From contig NZ_OX352321.1 in NCBI RefSeq assembly GCF_947090775.1, positions 806,001 through 870,000 on the forward strand: DNA of 64,000 nt, read 5' to 3'. Shown here piece after piece: positions 9,191-16,936 of this stretch; within the stretch, counting starts at the first letter, position 1; every line of letters begins with the position of its first letter. This DNA is from Pseudarthrobacter sp. MM222 (GTDB lineage Bacteria > Actinomycetota > Actinomycetes > Actinomycetales > Micrococcaceae). Under the pieces are notes generated by a model. That model was not told the origin of the DNA and did not search any database. It saw nothing but the letters and a program-made list of their open reading frames with translations. Made by a program: the position numbers and the translations under genes.

Positions 9191-9676
9191 ATGACCAACA
9201 GATACCTCGTGTCCCGCAGCCGCTTCATCGCGGCCGCTCCGGAAGCCATTTTCGAGCTGCTTGCCACCCCGGCGCTGCACAGCGCGATTGATGGCTCGGA
9301 CACCGTCAAGGGCGCCCAGCCCCGCGGCCCCGAGCGGCTGGCCCTCGGGGCGAAGTTCGGCATGGAGATGAACATGCGGGTGGACTACAAGATCCTCAAC
9401 ACGGTCTGCGAGTTCGAGGAAGGCCGCCGCATCGCCTGGCGGCACTTCTACGGACACGTCTGGCGCTACCTCCTGGAGCCCGCCACGGACGACGCCGGCA
9501 GGGCCGGCACTATGGTCACCGAACAGTGGGACGCCCGCCAGGTCCGCGGCAAGTTCCTGCTGCGGCTCGCGGGCTATCTGCGCCGGCACCCTGCCAACCT
9601 GGAAAAGACCCTGGCCAAGCTGGAGGCCTACCTTGCGGACTCCGGCCGCGATTCCGACAACGCCCAGGTTTCCTGA
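9191..9676 (+). CDS. SRPBCC-family (polyketide cyclase/dehydrase-like) protein
   Basis: The 161-aa protein looks like a START/Bet v1-type fold: an initial strand and helix (SRSRFIAAAPEAIFELLATP), a central HFYGHVWRYLLEP strand pair, and a C-terminal helix. Such proteins bind hydrophobic ligands in a cavity; no ligand can be named. It is divergent from the peptidase C26 gene with only 53 nt between them. The start appears leaderless. A 13-bp tandem repeat begins 17 nt after its stop. Confidence 0.75.
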   Translation: MTNRYLVSRSRFIAAAPEAIFELLATPALHSAIDGSDTVKGAQPRGPERLALGAKFGMEMNMRVDYKILNTVCEFEEGRRIAWRHFYGHVWRYLLEPATDDAGRAGTMVTEQWDARQVRGKFLLRLAGYLRRHPANLEKTLAKLEAYLADSGRDSDNAQVS

Positions 9677-9693
9677 CGCCAGGGAGCTGCTCC

Positions 9694-9758
9694 GGGCCGT
9701 GCCGCCGGGCCGTGCCGCCGGGCGGTACCGCCAGGCCGTGCCGCCGGGCCGTGCCGCT
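9694..9758. repeat. Five tandem 13-bp units
   Basis: Five head-to-tail units of consensus GGGCCGTGCCGCC occupy 9694-9758. The third unit contains the perfect palindrome GGCGGTACCGCC. It lies between the SRPBCC gene and the FadR-type regulator and may act as a terminator, a protein-binding array or a neutral minisatellite. Confidence 0.85.
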
Positions 9759-9839
9759 AGAAGGTGCCGGTCCCTCCCGCTGCTTCTGTAATGTGGATGG
9801 CAACGGGAGCAACAAGCAAGATTGAAGGTGGGAACCGCG

Positions 9840-10547
9840 ATGGGCCGCAGGACACTCGTCGACGACCTCGTCGACGGCCTGCTCGCCGACATCCTGGACG
9901 GCAAACTGCAGCCCCACGAGGCCATTCCGCCCGAGGCAGACATCGCCAAGGCGTACGACGTCAGCCGCCTCACGGTGCGCGAAGCGTTGAAGGCCTTGCG
10001 GGCGCAGAACATCCTCTACGTGAAAGCCGGCCGCGGAACCTTCGTGAATCCGTCCGACAACTGGACCGGGCTGGACGCAATTTTCAAGGCCGCTTCGCAC
10101 GGCAGCGGAGCGGAGCAGGTTGCCGTGGGGCTCATCGAAATGCGCCGCATGGTGGAAACCGGGGCGGCCGCGCTGGCCGCCAAACGCCACACCCCTGAGC
10201 ATGCCCAGCTGATGCGGGAGTGCATCGCGGACATGAAGCGCTTCCATGATTCCGGCGACCTGGATGCCTTCGTGGCAGCGGACATCGGCTTCCATGACGC
10301 TGTCCTGAAGGCCTCCGGCAATCCTTTTATCCGGGCGTTGTTCGTGCAGCTGGGTCAGCTTCTTTACGCGAAGCGGCGCGAGACGTCAGCCGTCGAGGAG
10401 ATCCAACTGCACGCCATTGAATTCCACCAAAAGGTCATGGACAGCATCCTCAGCGGCGACGCCGAGCAGGCCCGCCGCGCCATGGACGAACACATGGACC
10501 AGACGTACCGGGACTACGAGCGTTACGTCCACCACGCAGCATCCTGA
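9840..10547 (+). CDS. FadR-subfamily GntR transcriptional regulator (FCD domain)
   Basis: This is a 235-aa protein with an N-terminal winged helix (TLVDDLVDGLLADILDGKL, then DVSRLTVREALKALRAQNIL). The C-terminus is an all-helical FCD domain (about residues 90-225) with the usual metal-ligand pattern (DIGFHDAVLKASGN and a late EFHQKVMDSI). FCD regulators usually repress catabolic genes and release DNA on binding a small acid or sugar acid. ATG at 9840 has AAGGTGG 8 nt before it; an in-frame TTG at 9822 is less likely. The operator-like palindrome at 10621 has the GT-N3-AC core expected for this subfamily, so it probably controls the MFS-SDR pair downstream. Confidence 0.87.
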   Translation: MGRRTLVDDLVDGLLADILDGKLQPHEAIPPEADIAKAYDVSRLTVREALKALRAQNILYVKAGRGTFVNPSDNWTGLDAIFKAASHGSGAEQVAVGLIEMRRMVETGAAALAAKRHTPEHAQLMRECIADMKRFHDSGDLDAFVAADIGFHDAVLKASGNPFIRALFVQLGQLLYAKRRETSAVEEIQLHAIEFHQKVMDSILSGDAEQARRAMDEHMDQTYRDYERYVHHAAS

Positions 10548-10573
10548 CGGCGCGAACCCCCAGCAGCAGGGGC

Positions 10574-10603
10574 TTGACGTAATCCACATCACTCTTCTAT
10601 GCT
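10574..10603 (+). promoter_or_regulatory. Promoter of the MFS-SDR operon
   Basis: TTGACG (10574-10579) and TATGCT (10598-10603) are separated by 18 nt. The predicted start is near 10610, immediately before a perfect palindrome, which suits a repressor blocking initiation. Confidence 0.6.
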
Positions 10604-10620
10604 TTCTCTCATGCTTTGCC

Positions 10621-10641
10621 GTCAGATGTCAGACATCTGAC
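10621..10641. promoter_or_regulatory. Perfect 21-bp operator palindrome with a GT-N3-AC core
   Basis: Arms GTCAGATGTC (10621-10630) and GACATCTGAC (10632-10641) flank a central A. The centre reads TGTCAGACA, which fits the GT-N3-AC core known for FadR-type GntR regulators. It lies just downstream of the predicted transcription start, so binding would repress. The likely binder is the regulator at 9840-10547. Confidence 0.7.
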
Positions 10642-10744
10642 TCAACTACGGATTCAGTTCCAGCCGGCTGAGCCTCCCAAAATATCCCTACGGATTTCCG
10701 GACACCATCACAGGTGCCGGCCTCCGTTAGACAGAAGGTCGAAG

Positions 10745-12130
10745 ATGACTTCACACTCCTTAAAGTCCGCAGGACTCGGCGAACTGGGTGAGCGTACGCT
10801 CCGCAAGGTCCGCCGCCGCGTCATGCCGCTGATTGTCCTGCTCTACTTCGTCGCCTACCTTGACCGCAATAACGTGGGCTTCGCCAAACTCACCATGAGC
10901 GAGGACATCGGCCTTAACGCCGCCGCTTACGGACTCGGCGCCGGAATTTTCTTCCTCGGCTACGCGCTCCTCGAGGTCCCAAGCAACGCCGGAATGTACC
11001 GGTTCGGCGCCCGCAAGTGGTTGGCCCGCATCCTCATTACCTGGGGCATCTTCGCCACGGCGATGTGCCTGGTGAACGGTGAAACCACCTATTACGTCAT
11101 CCGATTCCTGCTGGGGGCGGCCGAGGCCGGGTTCTTCCCCGCCATCCTCTTCTACCTGACGCTCTGGTTCCCGGCCGCGCAGCGGGTGACGGTGCTCGGC
11201 ATCTTCATCCTCGCCCAGCCCGTCTCTAACGCCCTCGGCGCTCCGGTCTCCGGCCTGCTCCTGCAGATGGACGGCGTTCTGGGCCTGCAGGGCTGGCAGT
11301 GGCTGTACATCATCGAAGGCATCCCGGCCATCCTCCTGGGCCTGCTCACCCCCATCCTCATGACCGACCGCCCGCGGGATGCCAAATGGCTCAACCCGGA
11401 CGAGCGCGACTGGCTCGCGACCACCATGGACAAGGAACTGGCCGTCAAGTCCGGCGCCGGCAACCACAACTTCCTGGCCGGCCTCAAGGATAAGCGCACC
11501 CTGACCTACTCGGCTCTCTACTTCGGACTGGTCTGCGGCATCTATGGCCTTGGCCTGTGGATGCCCACCATCGTCTCCGCCCTGGGCAAGTTCTCCACGG
11601 CCCAGATCGGCTTCATCGTGTTGATCCCCTACACAATTGCGGCAGTATTCGTGTACTTCTGGAGCAAGCGCGCGGACCGGACCGGCAAACGTGCCTGGCA
11701 TACCGCCGTCAGCATGGTGCTGGCGGGGATGGGCTTGCTGGCCGCAGGATACCTGCTGCCCGTCAACCCGATTCTGGCCATGATCGGACTCACGGCCTCG
11801 GCCATGGGTATCTACGGCGCCATCGCCCCGTTCCTTTCCATGCCCTCGGCAGCGCTGACAGGGGCGGCCGCTGCATCCGGCCTGGCCCTGATCAACTCCC
11901 TGGGCAACCTGGGCGGTTTCGTGGCCCCGTACGCCGTCGGACTCCTGAACGACGCCACGGGCAACAACCAGAGCGGCCTGCTGTTCCTGTCCCTCTGCCT
12001 CTGCATCACCGCCGTGGCAACCTATCTCTACGCCCGCAGGCGCCCCGAAGGCGATGCCGCCCTGGATCCCGCAGTTGCCGCCACGGTCATAGGGACCCCC
12101 GACGCCACGGCGCCCGCCAAAACCTTCTGA
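10745..12130 (+). CDS. MFS transporter, anion:cation symporter (ACS) type
   Basis: The 461-aa protein has about 12 membrane segments and the ACS-family opening VAYLDRNNVGFAKL, followed by GAGIFFLGYALLEVPSN and RFLLGAAEAGFFPAILFYL. Relatives import organic acids such as sugar acids, phthalate or 4-hydroxyphenylacetate with protons. The frame is open upstream, but ATG 10745 is preferred: it has AGAAGG before it and the leader lies behind an operator. It is 30 nt from the SDR gene in one operon. It is clearly paralogous to the transporter at 47993. Confidence 0.85.
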   Translation: MTSHSLKSAGLGELGERTLRKVRRRVMPLIVLLYFVAYLDRNNVGFAKLTMSEDIGLNAAAYGLGAGIFFLGYALLEVPSNAGMYRFGARKWLARILITWGIFATAMCLVNGETTYYVIRFLLGAAEAGFFPAILFYLTLWFPAAQRVTVLGIFILAQPVSNALGAPVSGLLLQMDGVLGLQGWQWLYIIEGIPAILLGLLTPILMTDRPRDAKWLNPDERDWLATTMDKELAVKSGAGNHNFLAGLKDKRTLTYSALYFGLVCGIYGLGLWMPTIVSALGKFSTAQIGFIVLIPYTIAAVFVYFWSKRADRTGKRAWHTAVSMVLAGMGLLAAGYLLPVNPILAMIGLTASAMGIYGAIAPFLSMPSAALTGAAAASGLALINSLGNLGGFVAPYAVGLLNDATGNNQSGLLFLSLCLCITAVATYLYARRRPEGDAALDPAVAATVIGTPDATAPAKTF

Positions 12131-12160
12131 TACCCAGATCTGCAAAGGAAACACCAAAAA

Positions 12161-12934
12161 ATGACTGCAAGCACGTTCCCCTCCGAACGCACCGTTGTCC
12201 TCACCGGCGCCGCGTCGGCCCGCGGCATCGGCCGCGCCGCCGCCGACCGGATGGCCAGCGAAGGATGGTCCATCGCCATCCTTGACATCAACGCGGAGGA
12301 CGCCAAGGCTGCCGCCGCGGAGATCGGCGCCAACCGGGCCGTCAAAGCCATCGGAGTCGGAGCCGACGTGTCCGACGAGGCGTCCGTTGACCGGGCGATC
12401 ACGGAGATCGAAGCCTCGCTCCCGCCGATCGTTGCCCTCGCAAACCTCGCCGGAATCAGCTCGCCCACCACATTCATGGAAACCACCGTGGCGGAGTGGG
12501 ACAAGGTGTTCGCCATCAACATGCGCGGAACCTTCATCGTGTCCCAGCGGGTCCTCAAGGGCATGATCGAGCGCAAGCTCGGGCGCATCGTCAGCATCTC
12601 GTCCATTTCCGCCCAGCGCGGCGGCGGCACGTTCTCGAAGGTTGCCTACAGCGCCACCAAGGCCGGGATCCTCGGATTCACCCGCGCACTGGCCCGCGAA
12701 GTCGGCGAGTTCGGGATCACGGTCAATGCGATTGCCCCCGGCCCGATCGACACCGACATCATGGGTGGCACCCTCACCGATGAGCGCAAGGAACAGCTGT
12801 CCGAGGGCATCATGATGGGCCGCGTCGGCACCCGCGAGGAAGTGGCGGCCCTGATCGCCTTCCTGCTCGGCCAGGACGCGGGCTACATCACCGCCGCGAC
12901 GTATGACATCAACGGCGGCCTCCAGGTCTCCTGA
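12161..12934 (+). CDS. SDR-family NAD(P)-dependent oxidoreductase
   Basis: This 257-aa classical short-chain dehydrogenase has a cofactor-binding loop TGAASARGIG near residues 13-22. An NLAG-type strand follows, then the catalytic Ser in SISSIS and YSATK with Tyr163 and Lys167. The substrate is probably a polyol or hydroxy acid imported by the preceding MFS protein (inference). It shares long identical stretches with the SDR at 47018, for example AQRGGGTFSK and GPIDTDIMGGTL, so the two are recent paralogues. Aaagga precedes the ATG by a normal distance, and the gene is closed by a strong terminator. Confidence 0.87.
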   Translation: MTASTFPSERTVVLTGAASARGIGRAAADRMASEGWSIAILDINAEDAKAAAAEIGANRAVKAIGVGADVSDEASVDRAITEIEASLPPIVALANLAGISSPTTFMETTVAEWDKVFAINMRGTFIVSQRVLKGMIERKLGRIVSISSISAQRGGGTFSKVAYSATKAGILGFTRALAREVGEFGITVNAIAPGPIDTDIMGGTLTDERKEQLSEGIMMGRVGTREEVAALIAFLLGQDAGYITAATYDINGGLQVS

Positions 12935-12949
12935 CCGGGACCAGCACGA

Positions 12950-12983
12950 AGGTGCCCCCGCCGGTTTTCCGGCGGGGGCACCT
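12950..12983 (+). terminator. Intrinsic terminator after the MFS-SDR operon
   Basis: A 15-bp perfect stem (12950-12964 with 12969-12983) closes on a TTTT loop, 15 nt after the SDR stop codon. Confidence 0.85.
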
Positions 12984-13066
12984 CCAATTAACGCCGGGCC
13001 CTCGGATTCCCGGGCTCCTGGACATCCCGGCTCAGGTACATGCCCGGCGGAGCCCGGACCGAAGTC

Positions 13067-13072
13067 TAGGCT
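13067..13072 (+). promoter_or_regulatory. Leaderless -10 element of the LOG-like gene
   Basis: TAGGCT lies 6 nt before the ATG at 13079, the spacing expected when transcription starts on the initiation codon. No ribosome site is visible. Confidence 0.45.
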
Positions 13073-13078
13073 GGCACT

Positions 13079-14212
13079 ATGAACGCCGCCCCAAGCCTGC
13101 ACCCCAGCCCGCGCACGCTGGAGGTAGAGACCCTCGAGCGCTTCGACCGGCTGGTCGCTGCCGGGGCGCGAACCATGCACGCCTGGCATGCGCAATCGCT
13201 GGACCTGCGCGGACGAACGGAGCCGCTCGCGGCCCTGGACGTCCAGGGTGCGATCTTCCTCGGATGCACGTTCGACGACGGGGTGGAGGATGTTCTGCGC
13301 AGCCGCGGCGCGCTGATCTTCCCCAGGCTCGAGGCGCTGCCGTTCAATCCTTACCGCGGCCAGTTGTACACACCGCAGGAGCTCTATGCGGGCATTGCCG
13401 GTTCCAGCTACGAGGACACGCCGGACGCCCAGGTGTACCAGTGGAGCATCCTGCCCGGCCAGCGGCACCGCCTTGACGCCACGCTGGCCTCTGCCCTCCA
13501 TGACCATGCGATCGGGAACGCCCTCGACGACCTGACCCGGTCCCAGATGTGGGCCGGACGCGCCATGGTCGGCGTGATGGGCGGCCATGCGGCCGGCCGG
13601 GGTTCGCCGGTCTTCGCGGAGGCCGCGCTGCTGGGCCGGCTGCTGGCACGGAGTGGCAAGGTGGTCGCCACCGGCGGCGGCCCGGGGGCGATGGAGGCCG
13701 CGAACCTGGGAGCCTACCTCAGCGAGGCGCCGGACCGGCAGTTCCGGCAGGCGCTGGCCGCGCTGGCCGCCGTCCCGGGATTCCGGCCTTCCGTGTCGGC
13801 GTGGGCGCGCGCCGCTGCCGGCGTCGTCGAGCGCCATCCGGACGGTACACCGTCGCTGGGAATCCCCACCTGGTTCTATGGGCACGAGCCGCCGAACTTC
13901 TTCGCCACCCACATCGCGAAGTACTTCGCGAACGCCGTCCGCGAAGCCATCCTGCTGGAGCTGTGCCACGGCGGCATCGTCTTCCTGCCCGGCTCGGGCG
14001 GGACGGTGCAGGAGATCTTCCAGGACGCCTGCGAAAACTACTACGGCGCCCCGGAAACCATCACCCCGATGGTGCTGGTAGGGCGGGATCACTGGCTGAA
14101 ACGCTACCCGGCGTGGCCGCTCCTGCAGAGCCTGGCCTCAGGCCGGCCGATGGCGGACCGGATCTTTTTGGTCGATACGGTGGAGGAAGCGCTCGCCGTC
14201 CTGCCCGCGTAG
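13079..14212 (+). CDS. LOG family-like nucleotide-binding protein
   Basis: This 377-aa protein carries a Rossmann-like lysine-decarboxylase-like/LOG domain in its C-terminal half: VGVMGGHAAGRG, VVATGGGPGAMEAANLGAY and LPGSGGTVQEIFQDA. The usual LOG signature PGGxGTxxE is here PGSGGTVQE, so the second Gly is Ser. The N-terminal 150 residues are an extra domain not found in short LOG phosphoribohydrolases of about 190 aa. Nucleotide or nucleoside-monophosphate binding is likely; cytokinin-type activity is not established. It is a single gene, convergent with the protease gene. Confidence 0.72.
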   Translation: MNAAPSLHPSPRTLEVETLERFDRLVAAGARTMHAWHAQSLDLRGRTEPLAALDVQGAIFLGCTFDDGVEDVLRSRGALIFPRLEALPFNPYRGQLYTPQELYAGIAGSSYEDTPDAQVYQWSILPGQRHRLDATLASALHDHAIGNALDDLTRSQMWAGRAMVGVMGGHAAGRGSPVFAEAALLGRLLARSGKVVATGGGPGAMEAANLGAYLSEAPDRQFRQALAALAAVPGFRPSVSAWARAAAGVVERHPDGTPSLGIPTWFYGHEPPNFFATHIAKYFANAVREAILLELCHGGIVFLPGSGGTVQEIFQDACENYYGAPETITPMVLVGRDHWLKRYPAWPLLQSLASGRPMADRIFLVDTVEEALAVLPA

Positions 14213-14228
14213 CCACTGGACGCGGGCA
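14202..14228. terminator. Convergent-gene hairpin
   Basis: A 9-bp perfect stem (14202-14210 with 14220-14228) overlaps the LOG-like stop codon and lies directly before the end of the minus-strand protease gene. It can serve both directions. Confidence 0.5.
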
Positions 14229-14231
14229 AGG

Positions 14232-15170
14232 CTACAAATCCTTGCGGCACTGGGCGCGGCCCAGCTCGTGCAGGCCGTTCAGGTCGCCGTCGGCCAGGCC
14301 GTCGGGGGTGCCGATCTCCGGGTACATGAGCTGCAGCGGGTCATCCACATGTTCCAGCCCCATGACATGGCCGAGTTCGTGCAGGATCACGGCGGTGGCA
14401 TACTCGGCGCCGGCCGCCCGGCGGAGGTCCTCGGTGATTTGCGGGGCGTCGAGCTCCAGACTGCCGGTGACGAAGCTTTTGGGGCCGTCGCCGAAGCTGA
14501 AGTGTGTGCTCCCTCCGGTCCCGATGACGGGGCCCCGGAGCTGCGGGGCCTGGTCCGGGGTGGTCCACGCGATCAGCAGCGGGGCCCACCGCTCGCCATA
14601 GACGTCCTTTTGATACGGCGCGCGCGACTGGGTGGGCGCCTCGGTGGTGGCGCCGTCGTTGATGAATTTGATGCCGGTAGCGCGGGACATCGAGTCGATG
14701 GCGTCCTCCACGAGGCGCTCCGCGCCTTCGGGCTCGAGTTCGGAGTTGACCACATAGTGCAGCGGGCGGCATGGCGAGTAGCCCACTGGCGTGCCGTCGT
14801 CATTCGTGGCGAGGAATTTGTACGAATCGCTGGCGGTGGCCGGTGTCTCGGGCTGGCCGATCGGCCGGGCTTGTTCCTCGAACCCGGGTGGGGGCGCGCC
14901 GTTTCCGGGGACGGTGGCCGGAACCCCCGGTTGTTGGCCGGCCTGCCCGGTGGCGGGCCGGGCGGTGTCCGGATCCACCCGAGCGTCCGCTCCGGCGCCG
15001 CGGTTAACCTCGAAAAGCCCCACGAAGCGGGGGTCCCCGTAAATGAGTCCGGCGGCCAGGAAGGCGGCACCGGCGATCACGGCGGCGGCCGCCAGGTCGC
15101 GGAAGATCCGCCAGGCGGTGCGTGAGCGGCTGTGCCGCGGCGTCCGGTCCCGGAAGTCAGGACCGTCCAC
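14232..15170 (-). CDS. Membrane-anchored matrixin-like (metzincin) metalloprotease
   Basis: The 312-aa protein has one N-terminal membrane segment (about residues 27-46), a Pro/Gly/Ala-rich linker and a C-terminal peptidase domain. The zinc site HELGHVMGLEH gives His264, Glu265, His268 and His274, and LMYP downstream supplies the Met-turn, so the catalytic set is complete. The domain would face the outside. Its GTG start shares one base with the stop of the ferritin-VIT gene, indicating coupled translation. The substrate is unknown. Confidence 0.82.
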   Translation of the reverse strand: MDGPDFRDRTPRHSRSRTAWRIFRDLAAAAVIAGAAFLAAGLIYGDPRFVGLFEVNRGAGADARVDPDTARPATGQAGQQPGVPATVPGNGAPPPGFEEQARPIGQPETPATASDSYKFLATNDDGTPVGYSPCRPLHYVVNSELEPEGAERLVEDAIDSMSRATGIKFINDGATTEAPTQSRAPYQKDVYGERWAPLLIAWTTPDQAPQLRGPVIGTGGSTHFSFGDGPKSFVTGSLELDAPQITEDLRRAAGAEYATAVILHELGHVMGLEHVDDPLQLMYPEIGTPDGLADGDLNGLHELGRAQCRKDL

Positions 15171-16345
15171 TAAGCGACCACCGCGCCGAACGCCATCCCC
15201 AGCAGGTAGGTCACACCCGCAGCGCCCATGCCGATGGCCAGCTGCCGGACTCCGCGGGAGGTCGGGGAGGTGCCGGACAGCAGTCCGACGATTCCGCCGG
15301 TGAGCAGCAGCGCCACACCTACCAGCACGGCGGAGACCACCAGGGCGGCGAGGCCGGTCATGCCGAGGAGGAAGGGGATGATCGGCACGATGGCGCCGGA
15401 AGCGAAGAAGCAGAAGCTCGACGCCGCCGCCCCCCAGGCGGTGCCGACGGCCTCGTGCTGGTCCTGGCTCTCGGGCAGCTCGGGATGCAGTGAGAGGCTG
15501 GGGTCGCAGTCGCAGTCCAGCAGGCCCATCCGCTCGGCAACGCGGTGCTCCGCCGCTTCCCGGGACATGCCGCGGGCAAGGTAGACGAGCAGGAGCTCAT
15601 TGTGCTCGATGTCCAGCGACGGCGCGGCGGCCAGGGTGATCTGGGTGGGGCGCGTCGCGGCGAGCAGTTCCCGCTGGGAGCGGACGGAGATGAACTCCCC
15701 GGCGCCCATCGACAGGGCTCCGGCCAGCAGCCCGGCCACCCCGCTGAGGAGGACCACGGAGCTTCCCACCCCCGAGGCGGCCATACCCATCACGAGGGAA
15801 AGGTTGCTGACCAGCCCGTCGTTGGCCCCGAAAACGGCCGCGCGGAACGTGCCGGCGAGGCGGTTGCGGCCGCGCGTGGCGAGCCCCCGGACAACTTCCT
15901 CGTGGATCTGTTCGTCTGCGACCATGGCCGGGGTGGCGGACGGGTCGGTGGCGTACGGCGAGCGGCTTTCGGCGCGCTGGGCGAGGGCCAGAACGAAGAC
16001 GGAACCGAAATGGCGTGCCAGGAAGCCGAGCAACTGGCTGCGGAGCGACGCGGGGCGGGGCCGGCCGGCCTGGTCGCCCAGCAGCGTGAGCCAGTGTGCC
16101 TCGTGGCGGCCCTCGGCCTCGGCCAGGGCGAGCAGAATGGCCCGTTCCTCGCCGGTGCGGTTCTGCGCCAGGTCCCGGTAGACGGCGGCTTCGGCACGTT
16201 CGTCCGCGAGGTACTGCCGCCACCGCTTGATGTCCGCGGTGCTCGGCGAAGCGTCCGACTGCCCGGCGCGGCCGGGCAGGCCGGCGGCGGGTTCGGAAAC
16301 GTGGTGGTCCGGGTTGTGCGGGTCAGATTTGGCGTGCTGAGACAC
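15170..16345 (-). CDS. Ferritin-like/VIT1 fusion metal transporter (MbfA-like)
   Basis: The product has an N-terminal rubrerythrin/ferritin-like helical bundle with repeated Glu and His (RAEAAVYRDLAQ, AEGRHEAHWLTLLGD). A C-terminal VIT1/CCC1 membrane domain begins GANDGLVSNLSLVMGMA and has about five segments. Such fusions export or sequester Fe(II)/Mn(II) across the membrane. The GTG at 16345 is chosen because AGGAG lies 5 nt before it; an in-frame ATG at 16384 would add 13 residues without a ribosome site. It is coupled to the downstream protease gene. Metal specificity is inferred from the family. Confidence 0.82.
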   Translation of the reverse strand: MSQHAKSDPHNPDHHVSEPAAGLPGRAGQSDASPSTADIKRWRQYLADERAEAAVYRDLAQNRTGEERAILLALAEAEGRHEAHWLTLLGDQAGRPRPASLRSQLLGFLARHFGSVFVLALAQRAESRSPYATDPSATPAMVADEQIHEEVVRGLATRGRNRLAGTFRAAVFGANDGLVSNLSLVMGMAASGVGSSVVLLSGVAGLLAGALSMGAGEFISVRSQRELLAATRPTQITLAAAPSLDIEHNELLLVYLARGMSREAAEHRVAERMGLLDCDCDPSLSLHPELPESQDQHEAVGTAWGAAASSFCFFASGAIVPIIPFLLGMTGLAALVVSAVLVGVALLLTGGIVGLLSGTSPTSRGVRQLAIGMGAAGVTYLLGMAFGAVVA

Positions 16346-16605
16346 GGAAACTCCTGGGCTTGATAGGGCATGGTTCGGCCCCATTGCCCACCCAGCCTAC
16401 CGCGGATTTCCGCGGATTTTCGGCTGGCAATCCTCAGCGGAAAGTTTAGGTGGACCGCAAAGCTCGCACTTTCACGGCGCCTCCGGCAGGCGCTCACCCC
16501 GCCGCTGCGGGGACCCTTGACCCCCGGGGTTCCCGGTGTTCGAATGAAAACCCAGGGCGGGTTCACCCGAACCATTGCCGTCAGCCCGAGCATGGAGGTT
16601 TCACC

Positions 16606-16839
16606 ATGGACAGCACCGGATCACTTCCAATCCAGCCGGCCAGGGATTCCCTCGAGTCGGATCCCGCGTACGACTATGCCGATGACGCCCCCGTGGACGC
16701 TGCGGAGACCGAAGAGGAGGAACTGCTCGACGAGGCTGAACGCCGGGTTCCGCTGGACGAGGACGACTTCCTCGGCGATGAGCAGACAGTGGTGCCGCTG
16801 GACGGTGACGAATTCCTCGAACCCGACGAAGAGGAGTGA
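16606..16839 (+). CDS. Small, highly acidic hypothetical protein
   Basis: The 77-aa protein is dominated by Asp and Glu, with almost no basic residues and no hydrophobic segment. It begins MDSTGSLPIQ and ends in an acidic EPDEEE tail. GGAGG lies 7-8 nt before the ATG at 16606, and a strong terminator follows the stop by 18 nt, so it looks like a real monocistronic gene. Three short motifs of the form VPLDxDxF recur. No family is recognised; a role as an acidic modulator or cation-binding protein is possible but unproved. Confidence 0.65.
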   Translation: MDSTGSLPIQPARDSLESDPAYDYADDAPVDAAETEEEELLDEAERRVPLDEDDFLGDEQTVVPLDGDEFLEPDEEE

Positions 16840-16857
16840 GAACATTCTCGGGAACGA

Positions 16858-16897
16858 CGACGGCGGTGCCTCCCCGGTTGGGGAGGCACCGCCGTCG
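16858..16897. terminator. Strong bidirectional terminator
   Basis: An 18-bp stem (16858-16875 with 16880-16897) with a GGTT loop separates the acidic-protein gene from the convergent sodium:solute symporter gene. Confidence 0.85.
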
Positions 16898-16936
16898 AAC
16901 TTTCCACCGGACACAGCGCCTAAGCGGCGCGCGTCC

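Noticed and set aside
10760..14092. A very long open frame on the minus strand (over 1,100 codons) opposite the MFS, SDR and LOG-like genes.
   Set aside because: It mirrors three well-supported plus-strand genes and crosses their terminator. Its product is low-complexity Gly/Arg/Asp-rich with no motif. High-GC codon bias produces such antisense frames.
13079..14212. Naming the LOG-like protein as a cytokinin-activating phosphoribohydrolase.
   Set aside because: The PGGxGTxxE motif is altered and a large extra N-terminal domain is present, so only a family-level call is justified.
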